From: JBNRMR01 sp050942895
GTDB taxonomy: Bacteria; Bacillota; Clostridia; Christensenellales; UBA1750
NCBI GenBank assembly: GCA_050942895.1
Contig: JBMNOE010000012.1
Coordinates: forward strand, 4,441-68,440
Length of the DNA: 64,000 nucleotides
Reading direction: 5' to 3'
Position numbers and translations under genes: made by a program. Below are positions 1 to 9,849 of this stretch, piece after piece. Numbering within the stretch: position 1 is the stretch's first letter; every line of letters starts with the position of its first letter. The notes below the pieces were generated by a model. It was given only the letters and a program-made list of their open reading frames with translations, searched no databases and was not told the DNA's origin.

Positions 1-1001
1 CATAAAAGCGGGTTTGCCGCCTCGATTTCTTCGATGGTAATATCCGTAATCTCTACCGGCTTGTCAAAGAGAGAGGGGTCGGCAAGCCGTTTTTTAACGG
101 GAACAAGCATTGAAACCAACTCGCGCTTATCATCGGGCGAAATCAGGTTTTCCAGCAGTGTCGGGTGGCGCGAAGTACCATCTGAGCAGTAGGCAAACTG
201 GTAATACGGATTCGCGTCCAGCTCGCGCAAAAGCGCGCGTAAGCATTCGCTCAAATCCCCGTCAAGGTAGATATTTACCGCCGCAAACAACCCGCCGTCA
301 AAAGTATAATCCAAATATTCGCTGTCGTTTACAAAATCCTCCGGCACACGCACCATAAGTACATCTCCGGCTTCGGTTTGAAACTCAAATTGCCGGTGAC
401 TGCCCGATGCGGCGGACAAGCCGTTCATCTGTACATACCGCAGAAAACCCGCGTAATCGCTCTGCGATGTGTCCGGTTTGCGGAAAGAGGTAAGCACACG
501 CATTTTCGGCAAATCCGTGATACTGTACTCAATCGGTTTAGCAAGTTTTTCGCTTGCCGCCTCCAACTCCCGATAGCTGACCGGCTTGTGCTCCTCGACC
601 ACCGCAAGCTCTTTTTCCATCTCGTCATAAAGCAGCGGCAGCGCCGAAATCTTTTTGATGCCGTTTTTAATCATAGTTTGCAAAAACTCATTGGTAATCA
701 GCTTCATCTTCGAAAGCGCTCCGATTTCATCGTCAATGGCATTGATGCGTTCAACAAAGGTTTCGACAACAACGCTCATGTCCTCGCTCTCATAGATTCG
801 CAGGATGTCCTTGATTGTTATCTGCATCTTGCGCAGCACCATGATTTGCTTGAGCCGCTCCACGTTTTCATCGTCAAAGTAGCGGTACTTCTCAAACTCC
901 GGGCGCACGCTTTGAATCAGCCCGACCTGCTCATAGTAGCGCAGGCTTCGGGACGATATCCCAAACTGATTGGTCAAATCCGTTATTTTAATGAGGCTCA
1001 T
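1..1001 (-). CDS. MerR-family multidrug-type transcriptional regulator, 3' end outside window
   Basis: The ATG is at 1001 and the frame stays open to the left edge, so the C-terminus is missing from the window. The first 70 residues are a MerR winged helix-turn-helix, with the family signature SSRSLRYYEQVGLI at about residues 16-29. A coiled-coil dimerisation helix follows (about 75-125), then a C-terminal region resembling the GyrI-like effector domain of BmrR/Mta-type drug sensors. That last assignment is by layout, not by a motif. The start has a modest GGTGA-type ribosome site and lies 46 bases below a textbook MerR promoter, so it is probably autoregulated. It is divergent from the conjugation pseudogenes beside it. 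Confidence 0.85.
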   Translation of the reverse strand, partial: MSLIKITDLTNQFGISSRSLRYYEQVGLIQSVRPEFEKYRYFDDENVERLKQIMVLRKMQITIKDILRIYESEDMSVVVETFVERINAIDDEIGALSKMKLITNEFLQTMIKNGIKKISALPLLYDEMEKELAVVEEHKPVSYRELEAASEKLAKPIEYSITDLPKMRVLTSFRKPDTSQSDYAGFLRYVQMNGLSAASGSHRQFEFQTEAGDVLMVRVPEDFVNDSEYLDYTFDGGLFAAVNIYLDGDLSECLRALLRELDANPYYQFAYCSDGTSRHPTLLENLISPDDKRELVSMLVPVKKRLADPSLFDKPVEITDITIEEIEAANPLL

Positions 1002-1046
1002 AAAATCACCAATTTCCGTGTTTTTTGCGGTGAAAATTATCTTTCT

Positions 1047-1084
1047 GCTGACCATTGTACCACTTGACCTAACGTCAAAGTCAA
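1047..1084 (-). promoter_or_regulatory. MerR-type promoter and operator with 19-bp spacer
   Basis: Read on the minus strand there is a -35 TTGACT (1084-1079) and a -10 TACAAT (1059-1054) separated by exactly 19 bp. Inside the spacer is a perfect 5-5-5 inverted repeat, TTGAC-N5-GTCAA (1064-1078). An overlong 19-bp spacer holding the dyad is the known hallmark of MerR-activated promoters, where the regulator twists the DNA to realign the two boxes. It reads into the MerR gene just downstream, which implies autoregulation. Confidence 0.85.
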
Positions 1085-1184
1085 CCGTAAAAAAATATTT
1101 TTCTACATAGCTCCGAACGGCAATGGCCTACTGTTTCGGGGCTTTTATATAGATATTTCAAAAACCAAAGGAGGTGGTCACAAA

Positions 1185-1920
1185 ATGAGCTGGGTTACAG
1201 ATAACCTTGAAAACGCACTGGAGACGTGGAACGATAAGCTTGTTGAAATCTGGCAGCTTATCACGCAATCGCCGACGGAGTTCAAGGGCGGCGGGATATG
1301 GGATGTTATCGTCAACATCCACGACGGCGTGAAAGCCATCGGGTTGGGTTTGCTGGTGCTGTTCTTCGTTGTAGGCATATGGGCTGTAGCTAATGATGGC
1401 GCTGTTTCGGATTGTGCAGGGGCTTATGTCGAGCATCATGGCGGCAGCGGGTATCGGAGGCGCGAATCAGACGGTTTTGCCGGACAGTATACGAACCGCG
1501 ATTGATAACTGCGGATTTTTCGAATCCATCCCATTATGGACGGTGACTTTGATCGGCGGGCTGTTTATCACGGTGCTTTCTTTCGTAATGATAATGTCGG
1601 TATACGGCCGCTTTTTTAAGCTGTATGTTTATACGGCGGTTGCGCCGGTGCCGCTGTCCAGCTTTGCGGGAGAGTCGAGTGCATCGGTCGGGAAATCGTT
1701 CATCAAATTCTACTGCGCCGTATGTCTGGAGGGCACGGTGATTGTGCTGGCGTGCATTATTTTCAGCCTGTTTGCGGCAAGCCCGCCCGCCATTGACCCC
1801 AGCGCGACAGCGGTTACGCAGGTCTGGAGCTATGTGGGCGAGCTGTGCTTCCATCTTCTCGTGCTGATCGGCACGGTCAAAATGGCCGACCGCGTGGTGC
1901 GGGAACTCATGGGGCTATAA
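1185..1920 (+). pseudogene. VirB6/TrbL-like conjugal transfer membrane protein (CD1112 type), broken
   Basis: The first 62 codons and the C-terminal 175 codons match the two ends of the polytopic VirB6/TrbL-like protein (CD1112 family) of clostridial conjugative elements, which forms part of the inner-membrane channel. They are in different frames. At the junction (about 1377-1395) the sequence passes from FFVVGI directly to YGL-stop-LMMALF, so about 35 codons have been deleted and a Glu codon is now TAG (1387-1389). Several hydrophobic membrane segments survive in the second half. The ATG has a GGAGG site 7 bases upstream. The VirB4 remnant follows after 21 bases, so the PrgI gene normally found between them is missing. 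Confidence 0.8.
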
Positions 1921-1941
1921 CGAGAAACGGAGGAAAAAGAT

Positions 1942-3471
1942 ATGTTATTCACCAATAAAAAATCGTCGGCAGGACTGTCTTCTGCGGAAAAGCTGACGGG
2001 GGAATTAGCGCGGTGCGTGGAATTGCAAGACACCATGAAAACCGTCAAGGCCTGCCCCGATACGTTCGAGTATGAAAGAGACTGTTTCCGTATCGGGGGA
2101 AGCTCCCCTGGCAGCGATAAATGGGGACGGGTACTGTTCCTGCGTGAGTACGCTTCCTATGTTAAGGACAGCATGGTGGCGGAGCTTTGCAACCATGGAC
2201 GCAACATGATGTTCTCCGTAGTCACGCTGGTGCATATGCCGACACCAAAGACCAGCTTGACAGCGATACCGAAGCCCTGTTGACGACAGCGAGGAAACAC
2301 CTCTGCCAGTTTGGAACATTGAAATACCAGCAGGCTGACGGCTTAAACACCGTCCTGCCGTTCGGACTTCGCAAGATTAACGCTCTGCGAACGTTGACCA
2401 CCGAGAGCCTTGCGGTCTTGATCCCTTTCTGCGCCCAAAAGATTAACCATGCGGGCGGTGTGTATCAAGGCGTGAATGTCATCAGCAAAAACCCGATATT
2501 CGTCAACCGCCTGAATCTGCTCAACGGCAACGGTTTTATATTCGGCGTTTCCGGCTCAGGCAAGTCGATGGCCGCCAAGCGTGAGGAAATTAGCATTTTG
2601 CTGGCAGACCCCAATGCCGATGTGTTTCTCATTGACCCGAACGCGAGTACACGCCCCTGGTGGGCGCTTTCGGCGGCGAGGTTATCCGCATACCAGCGAC
2701 ATGCAACAGCCATATCAACGCGATGGATATGAACGAAAAATACGGCGACGGCGCAAAGCAAAATCGCTCATTGACCGCTGCACGGCAAATGTCTACAAGG
2801 AATATATGGCGCGAGGCTACTCCGGCAAAGTACCGGCCTTGCGGGATTTTCGAGAGGAACTGCTGAAACAGAATGAGCCTGAAGCAAAAGAAATCGCTCT
2901 TGCAATCGAGCTTTTCACGGACGGCAGCTTGAACACGTTCGCCAAGCAGACCAACGTAGGCGTGGATTCCCGGCTCGTCTGCTACGACACCCTTGACCTC
3001 GGCAAGCAACTGCAATCAATCGGTATGATTGTCGTCCTCGACAACATCCTCAACCGAATAACCTCCAACCGTTCAAAGAGGCAAAACACCTATATTTTCA
3101 TCGACGAGATTTATCTGCTATTCCAGCACGAGTACAGTGCAAACTTTCTTTTTGCCATGTGGAAGCGTGTCCGCAAATATGGCACATTCGCAACAGGTAT
3201 TACGCAGAATGCGGATGATATGCTTCAAAGCCACACGACGCGGACAATGCTTACCAACAGCGAGTTTATCGTCATGCTCAACCAAGCCAGCACCGACTGA
3301 CTTGAGCTTGCGAAGCTCTTATACATCAGCGACTTGCAGATGAGCTATATCATCAATGTGGACGCGGGCAATGGGCTTATCAAGGTGGGCGCGTCCCTTG
3401 TGCCTTTCAACGCTACAATTCCCCGTCATACAAAGCTCTATAAATTATGTTCGATCAAGCCGGGTGAATGA
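1942..3471 (+). pseudogene. VirB4-like conjugal transfer ATPase (CD1110 type), broken
   Basis: Three frames must be joined to follow this type IV secretion ATPase. The Walker A motif GVSGSGKS lies near 2548, the Walker B stretch IFIDEIYLLF near 3100, and the conserved tail ends in KPGE-stop. The N-terminal portion of the family is missing. At about 2200-2215 the text jumps from RNMM to FSVVTLVH, which looks like an internal deletion between similar short words. A second deletion and frameshift follow about 2640-2765. The Arg codon expected after NQASTD is TGA at 3298-3300. It would have powered DNA transfer together with VirB6 and the downstream sortase. Confidence 0.85.
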
Positions 3472-4248
3472 TGAGCAGGGCGATAAAAGAGACCTTTTTT
3501 TGCGGCGGCGGTTATTTTTTTGACCGACGCCCTTTTGTTATCCGGCTATCAGCTTTGGCGGTATTATTCCGCTGAACACGAAGCCGCCGGACAATTTGAT
3601 GACTTAACCGAGCAGATTCAAACACCCGCATTGCAGCCCTTGACGGAAAGCCCTGATAGAACAGAATCACCGCCCGAATGGACGGCAACCGACCAACACA
3701 GAACGCTCTTTGAACAGAATCCCGAAATGATAGGCTGGATTGCCCCCCCCGGTACGGCGATAGATTATCCCGTCATGCAATCACCCGCCCGCCCGAATTT
3801 TTGCCTGAACCACGGCTTCGACGGCAAGGTCAGCGACTACGGCGTTCCCTACGCCGATAAACACTGTTCCATTGACCCGCCGAGCGACAATATCACGCTC
3901 TACGGGCACCACATGAAGTCGGGTAAAATGTTCGGGGCGTTAGAAAGTTACAAAAGCAAGGGCTTTTATCTCGATCGTCCGATTATCCATTTTGATACGC
4001 GCGCAGGGTTTGGGCAATATGAGACTTTTGCCGTCCTTGCGGTAAATCCCGCTGATTTTCCCCATCACCAGTTTGTAAACACCACAGACCAAGCGGCGTT
4101 TGATAAATATGTGACCCGTTGCAAAGCGCTTTCTTTGTACGATACAGTCGTGAGCGCCAAGTACGGAGACAAGCTGATTACCCTTTCCACTTGCTAATAC
4201 ACCCGGCAAGGAAACAGGCTTGTGGTTGTAGCGAAAAGATTGGAGTAG
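3471..4248 (+). pseudogene. srtB: Class B sortase, two inactivating lesions
   Basis: Class B sortases attach surface proteins to the cell wall and accompany clostridial conjugation modules. The ATG overlaps the VirB4 stop (TGATG). A seventh T in the run at 3495-3501 shifts the frame inside the N-terminal membrane anchor. Removing one T restores ETFFAAAVIFLTDALLLSGY. The His motif LYGHHMKSGKM and the catalytic Cys in LITLSTC are intact, but the next codon is TAA (4195-4197). In relatives this reads CEYTRQGNR, which contains the essential Arg. The remaining 16 codons up to 4248 are still recognisable. A shorter product could start at TTG 3520 but would lack both the anchor and the Arg. Confidence 0.85.
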
Positions 4249-4345
4249 GATGCAGGAACAAATGAGCGGGCATCTTTGGACTGCAAAAATGCCCGCTTTC
4301 GTAGGTGGGGAGAACAGTTCATTTGTATAACAGGGGTGTCGGCAC

Positions 4346-5182
4346 TTATAAGGCTTGAACAATATCTATTCCATTTCCATCAGGGTCTTTAATATTGAAA
4401 TAGCGGTAACCCCACGGTAGGTCTTGCGGCGGTTCTTTGACTTCAACTCCTAATTCAACTATCCGTTTGTATTCGGCGTCAGCATCCGCAACTCGGAACT
4501 CAAAACCCTGACAGGTGTTATAAACTTGCGGCTTGAAACCCTCGTCATAATTTACAGTTATCCAAGTGGTATTTTCGTTCCTTTCCCCGAACCAGATTTC
4601 AATACGGTGCGGGCCGCCGTGCTCTTTGTCGTTTACGATGAATGCGCCTAAAACGTCTTTGTAAAAATCAGCAAGTCGTTGGGGGTTGGAGGATACAATA
4701 TTGGTACCGACAAACTTGAGGGAAAATCCCGTTGTTTTTGTAAAATCGTCCAAAATTTGCTTGCCTTTTTCAAGATAATCATTCATTGAATATGCCCTCA
4801 TTTCGTTTGGATTTTCAAGGCGGGAAACGGAAATTTGAGATGGCAAGGAGATTAAATACGGGTTCTTGCGAAAGGCATATGGAGTACATCCATACGCAGT
4901 TTTAAATGCCCTTGTCAGAGCTTCCTGCGATGAAAATCCGTATTTAACCGCTATGTCTATTAGCCTTTCCTGAGAATCTCTTATATCAAGTGCAGCACGA
5001 CATAAGCGCCGGTCGGCGATGTGCTTTTTTATTGTAGTGCCGACAATTAAGCGGAAAAGCCTTGAGAAATAAAACGGTGAGTACCCCGAGAGATTGGCCA
5101 AGTCAGACAAAGTAAAATCATCCGTAATATTTTCTTCAATCCAAGCAAGCGCTTTTTCAATTGATTCACGCCACTCTGTCAT
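4346..5182 (-). CDS. AraC-type regulator fused to a C-terminal VOC (glyoxalase/bleomycin-resistance) domain
   Basis: This is 278 residues. Residues 5-105 are the double helix-turn-helix DNA-binding domain of AraC/XylS regulators (DFTLSDLANLSGYSPFYFSR and the second helix in VKYGFSSQEALTRAFK). After a linker, residues 150-278 form a VOC domain, with LADFYKDVLGAF and the closing DPDGNGIDIVQ that carries the second metal- or ligand-site acidic region. VOC proteins bind or sequester drugs, so the domain could be the sensor. The start follows AAAGGAGGGG by 8 bases. The gene is intact although it sits, in opposite orientation, between the sortase and CHAP pseudogenes, so it is a later insertion or retained cargo. 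Confidence 0.85.
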   Translation of the reverse strand: MTEWRESIEKALAWIEENITDDFTLSDLANLSGYSPFYFSRLFRLIVGTTIKKHIADRRLCRAALDIRDSQERLIDIAVKYGFSSQEALTRAFKTAYGCTPYAFRKNPYLISLPSQISVSRLENPNEMRAYSMNDYLEKGKQILDDFTKTTGFSLKFVGTNIVSSNPQRLADFYKDVLGAFIVNDKEHGGPHRIEIWFGERNENTTWITVNYDEGFKPQVYNTCQGFEFRVADADAEYKRIVELGVEVKEPPQDLPWGYRYFNIKDPDGNGIDIVQAL

Positions 5183-5422
5183 GTCATTCCCCTCCTTTCG
5201 ACTATAAATATATCAGAATGAGAAAAGAGTTTTTTGATATGACTTGCTGTTTGTTCCCGTTATTGAATAATATGAAAATTAGTCGTGTGTTTCGGATATT
5301 GTCGGATTGACTCGCTTTGCATCTTTACACATAACAGTATACCACATGGCTTCCACCACGCCTTTGGCTATCGACAAAGGCGTTTTCCATGTCAAAATCC
5401 AATGGAAGGGGGAAATCGTACA

Positions 5423-7186
5423 ATGCCCAAGGGAATCAAAACAAAGCACACGGTCAAGGACATCAAGCTCCTTGACCGTGTAACAAGCGGCACGGCTCAT
5501 GTGAAGAACGCTTTCATAAAATCCAAGGATACCGCCGAAAACACGCAGGAAACCACCTAAGACAAAGCGGAAAATTACGCTGCCGATGAAATAGAGGGAA
5601 GCGCAAAATCAGCGGCGCATGAGACCGCCTATCACCTGAAACACCCTCAGACCAAAGCGCGGCAGAATATTGAAAGTGCAAAACAACATTTCGCCGAAGG
5701 CAAACGACAAATGCCTGAGCAGCGCAAATCGGTGGCTGAACAAGCACAAAAGACCTCTAAAAACACAAAATCAACGGCAGATACGCTGGGCAAGAAGGCG
5801 GAGCAGTCAAAAAACCGCTGAACAAATGCAACAGGCGGTCATTGATGCGAAACGCACCCTTGTGCAAACCCGCCAAGCGGGAAAGCAGACCGCCAAAACC
5901 GCAAGACAAGCTGAAAAGACAATCAAGACCGTTGGCAACGCCACTAAATCCACCGCCAAGGGTACAATCAAGACGATTAAGAAATCAGTTAAAACAGCGG
6001 AGCGCACCGCAAAAACCACCGTGAAAACAGCGCAAAAGACCGCGAAAGCCGCCCAGCAATCCGCAAAAACAGCGGTGCAAACCGCAAAAGTCGCCACGAA
6101 AGCAGTTATCGCTATGGTTAAAGCGGCGATTGCCGCAGTCAAATGGCTTGTCGCCCTTATCGCCGCAGGCGGTTGGATTGCGGTTCTTGTCATTGTCATC
6201 ATCTGCCTAATTGGGATGCTTGTCGGCTTGATTTTTGGCATCTTTTTCCCCGGTGAAGACAGCGGGAACGGCTACACTATGCCGATGGCGATTGTCGAAA
6301 TCAATACCGAGTACAGTGACAAGCTGATCGAAATTCGAAACGAAAACGCCCATGACGAGGTGCAGTTGTCCGGCGCTCGCGCCGAGTGGAAGGAGATATT
6401 GGCAGTTTACACGGTCAAGGCCGATCCGATCCCGACAATCCTGCCGATGTCGCCACAATGGACGAGAGCAAAAAAGAGCTGCTAAAATCGGTGTTTTGGG
6501 ATATGAATATCCTCTCTCACCGTACCGAAACCAAAGAAGTCACAGAAGTGACCGTCGAGGGTGATGGTGAGGACTTTACCTCCACCGAAACAACCGTGAC
6601 AAAGACCATTTTGTATATCACTATTTCCCATAAAGCCTCTGATGAAATGGCGTTGCAATATGGTTTTTCTCAAACACAGAAAAACCAGTTTCACGAGTTA
6701 TTATCTGATGAGTACGCCAGTCTGTGGAGCGCGGTTCTCTATGGAATCCATAGTGGAAGCGAGGATATTGTAGCTGTGGCAGTTTCACAAATTGGCAATG
6801 TAGGCGGTCAGCCCTACTGATCGTGGTATGGCTTTGACAGCCGCGTGGCATGGTGCGCGACTTTTGTTTCATGGTGCGCCAACGAGTGCGGGTATATCGA
6901 CGCGGGGATTCTGCCCAAGTTTGCCGCTTGCGAAAGTCAGGGTATTCCGTGGTTCAAGGAGCGTAGGCTTTGACAGGACGCGGGCGGCGGCTATATCCCT
7001 AACCCCGGCGACATCATTTTTTTCGACTGGAACGGCGACGGCCGCGTCCAGCATGTGGGCATCGTGTAATACGTTGAAGGTGAGGTCGTACACACCGTCG
7101 AGGGTAACACCAGCGATTTCTGCGCACGGCGCAGCTATCGGTTGGACAGCGGGAGCGTGCTGGGGTATGGGACGCCGATGTATTAG
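5423..7186 (+). pseudogene. CD1108-type conjugal transfer protein with C-terminal CHAP peptidoglycan hydrolase domain, broken
   Basis: The order is a charged N-terminal region, a long Lys/Thr/Ala-rich array (about 5830-6110), one membrane segment (about 6130-6235), an extracellular linker, and a CHAP amidase domain whose catalytic stretch VAWCATFVSWCANECGY lies at about 6840-6890. Such proteins open the cell wall for the conjugation channel. Lesions include TAA at about 5558, frameshifts near 5815 and 6420, TGA at 6818-6820 and at about 6971 (both at expected Trp positions), and TAA at about 7067. The end is a TAG at 7184-7186. The ATG follows GGAAGGGGGA. Confidence 0.8.
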
Positions 7187-7261
7187 CAAGACAGACAGGC
7201 GAAAAGCCTGTCTGTACATAGAAACTCTCAGGACAACATCAAGAGCGGCGTTTTGTGCTCT

Positions 7262-8749
7262 TTACAGCTCCGCGCTGAACATAAAAGCGGTGCTCCAATC
7301 GTCGCAGCCGTTCAGGAACACTTCTGCAGTCCAATATTTATCCGGGTACGGAATATTCACGTTTTGCCCGAGGATTATATTCCGCGTAACATCGTACATG
7401 GCGTCACTGTCATAGCCCTCGTTTGAATGCATGGCTTTCAAATCGCCCGAAAATACCGCAAAAGCAAACTGCGAGAAAAACGGCGGCCCCTCCACGAGAT
7501 TGTAGACATCCCGCCGCGGCACAAAGTCGAAGAAAAGAAATCCTTCAGGCACAGGGGTTTCGACTTTCATAAACCGTCCCCAAAAGCCGTGCCACCTTTC
7601 AATATCTATGGGTTTTCCGTAGTGATGTTGGAAGAAAACATCATAATCAAAGCCCGACTTGTATTCTGTCATATCTTCGAGCGTCTCCATTATATCGAGT
7701 TTCAAACGCATATCGGTTCCAACGCCTTGTATACATTCTTTTCCGATAAAGCGCATAGCGGGCAACTTTTTATATTCAAAGCTCTCCACTATAAAACCTT
7801 TTTGCTGGCGTTTGACCGTCTCCGGCATAAACAATGCCCACTGCACACCGGCGTCGCAGTCTTTTAAGTAATTAACATATCCGAAAAGCTCAACGCCATC
7901 GGTACCGAAACGACCTGTTTTTCCGCCCGCTATCTGCTCACGGACACTGCGGTTTTCCATGACGGAAAAGTTAGAAAACACTCTGCCCAGTGTGTCTGCC
8001 AGCCGCTTGTCACCCGGATTCCCCGACAACTCATCATCGAACCTATCCAGCGCTTTGAATATCGCCTCATTCACCACACCGGACGGCTCAAGCTCCTTCA
8101 AAACCGCGCGAAGCTTTGCGTTTTGATCCTTGAACCGCGCGAGTACGCCCTGCATCAAAATCTGTTCGTTTTCGGCAAGCTTGTCCTGTGTCCACTCGGA
8201 ATCATCGAGTATCCATTCTGTCAGCTTGTCAAAAATAACCGGGTTCCGACCCCGCGCCTCTCCCGCCCAGCGAACAATTCGGCTGTACTTTTCGGCGGCG
8301 GACAGTTCGCCCTGCCCCTCGCTGAGCCTGCCCCAATCGGCAAAATGAAACTCGTTGATAATGTTAAGCGACATATCAAAGCCCCCTTGAATTGAAATAT
8401 TGATTGAAAATGGTCGGAACCGCTTTATGCTGTTCAACTCAGCTTTTGAGGGAGGTACGCCGTGGAACCGGGTGAACGCCTTGGAAAAGCTCTCGGGCGT
8501 GTCGTACTGATACCGCAACGCAACATCAATCATTTTGCTGCCCGGTTTTAGCAAATCCTGCGCCGCCAGCGTTAATCGCCGGTTGCGGATATATTCGCCT
8601 ATGGTAAGCCCCATTACCAGATGGAAAACAAGCTGGAAATGCGAGCTTGAGGAATAAGCCTGAGCCGATATCTCATCGATGTCGATATCATCGGTCAGGT
8701 GCTTTTCAATGTAGTCAATAACCTTTGACAGATTCGCAATTCAGTCCAT
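7262..8749 (-). pseudogene. AraC-type regulator with C-terminal effector-binding domain; stop at codon 3
   Basis: A strong AAAGGAGG site precedes an ATG at 8749, but the third codon is TGA (8741-8743) where relatives would have Trp (MD-W-IANLSKVIDYIEK). Beyond it the frame is open for 492 codons. An AraC double helix-turn-helix (first about 110 residues), a middle segment rich in short helices, and a C-terminal region of about 200 residues resembling the AraC/GyrI effector-binding fold can be followed. The stop may abolish expression. Reinitiation at the internal ATG (8614) would lose the first DNA-binding helices. Its neighbour is another drug-type regulator, in the same orientation. Confidence 0.7.
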
Positions 8750-8860
8750 GTACGAGCCTCCTTTCGAATGTATTGTACAATAAAGCCATCAAGGGTTTCA
8801 TGTCTTGGAATACGGAGTTTTGTCCGGTTAGATTATCAAGCGTTATCCATTTTAACATAG

Positions 8861-9709
8861 CTAACAGCAGAACATCCATCCGACTCCGTGATTGTCGTGC
8901 AGCAGCGCAGACAGGGGTGTCCAATGCCAGTCAACAAGAAGCTCGCCATGTCCGCCATTTCTAATCATAACCTCAAATGCCCTGCGCAGTTCCTCCTGCG
9001 ATGAAAAGCGAACACAGCAGTCTCCGTGATAGTGTTCGTTATCATGCGGCCTCAACAGGATAGGGTAACCGTCGATTTCTATGTTGATATAAGGGTCACC
9101 GTTTGGCAGATAATCTCCGGAAGTAATAACCGCGCCAAAGGCTTCTACATATAATTTACTCGCACCCACAGGGTCATCAATATGAAACATTTGATAGAAA
9201 CGAGGCGGCCTTTTTACTATATCCGGTTTCTTTCCAAGCTGTTCGGTGACCTCTAACAGCCTGTTCACATTCGCTGCGTTGCCGTCGTAATCCACATTGA
9301 CAAGCTGGGTTTCTATCTCCCTCGCCTTTTCATAGAGCAGCTTGACATCGGATTCCTTGCCGAAATCGGACTGCTCGATTTGCCGTATAAAATTCAAAAT
9401 GATATCTTTAAGCTCGTGCAGCAGTGCGACCTCATCGTCGATATCGCTTACCTTTTTGTCCAGTACTTCCAATACAGCTTCCGACCCAGGCGCATCAAAA
9501 ACCCGCTTAATGTCCTTGATGCTGACATTCAACCGGCGCAGTATGAGTATCTGCTCCAGCCGCTTCACCGCATCTTCGTCATACAGCCTGTACGCGTAAT
9601 CATCGCTGCGGGTGCTCGTCAAAAGGCCCATATCTTCGTAATAACGCAAGGTTCGCGCGGATATGTCGTATTTGGCTGACACATCTCTGATTTTAATAAG
9701 CTCGTTCAT
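8861..9709 (-). CDS. MerR-type regulator fused to a C-terminal VOC domain
   Basis: This is 282 residues. Residues 1-75 are a MerR winged helix (YDISARTLRYYEDMGLL at about 14-30), residues 76-125 the dimerisation helix, and residues 165-282 a VOC/PhnB-like domain (DPVGASKLYVEAFGAVI and the closing GVGWMF). The domain occupies the place where MerR drug sensors carry their ligand domain, so it may bind the inducer directly. That is inference. The start has GGAGGAA 9 bases upstream. It has its own 19-bp-spacer MerR promoter and is therefore separate from the operon that ends just to its right. Confidence 0.88.
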   Translation of the reverse strand: MNELIKIRDVSAKYDISARTLRYYEDMGLLTSTRSDDYAYRLYDEDAVKRLEQILILRRLNVSIKDIKRVFDAPGSEAVLEVLDKKVSDIDDEVALLHELKDIILNFIRQIEQSDFGKESDVKLLYEKAREIETQLVNVDYDGNAANVNRLLEVTEQLGKKPDIVKRPPRFYQMFHIDDPVGASKLYVEAFGAVITSGDYLPNGDPYINIEIDGYPILLRPHDNEHYHGDCCVRFSSQEELRRAFEVMIRNGGHGELLVDWHWTPLSALLHDNHGVGWMFCC

Positions 9710-9742
9710 AAATAAATTCCTCCTGCCGTCAGTTTTGATTTC

Positions 9743-9773
9743 ATTGTAATCGCTTCCCCAACGGCAGAGTCAA
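9743..9773 (-). promoter_or_regulatory. MerR-type promoter with 19-bp spacer
   Basis: On the minus strand, TTGACT (9773-9768) and TACAAT (9748-9743) are 19 bp apart. The spacer CTGCCGTTGGGGAAGCGAT carries an imperfect dyad resembling the CTCCCCGTTGGGGGAG type of operator used by many MerR proteins. It lies 34 bases upstream of the MerR-VOC start and points to autoregulation. Confidence 0.8.
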
Positions 9774-9849
9774 GGGAAAAGGTGCATTCTATCTGCTCAT
9801 ATTTAATAATATAGCACCAATCACGCAAGTTTCATCTTCGCTGGTTACA

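Noticed and set aside
6818..8743. TGA at several positions where Trp is expected, as if TGA coded for Trp
   Set aside because: Many intact genes here end at TGA, TAA and TAG also interrupt other genes, and TGA also replaces an Arg codon in VirB4. Decay explains it.
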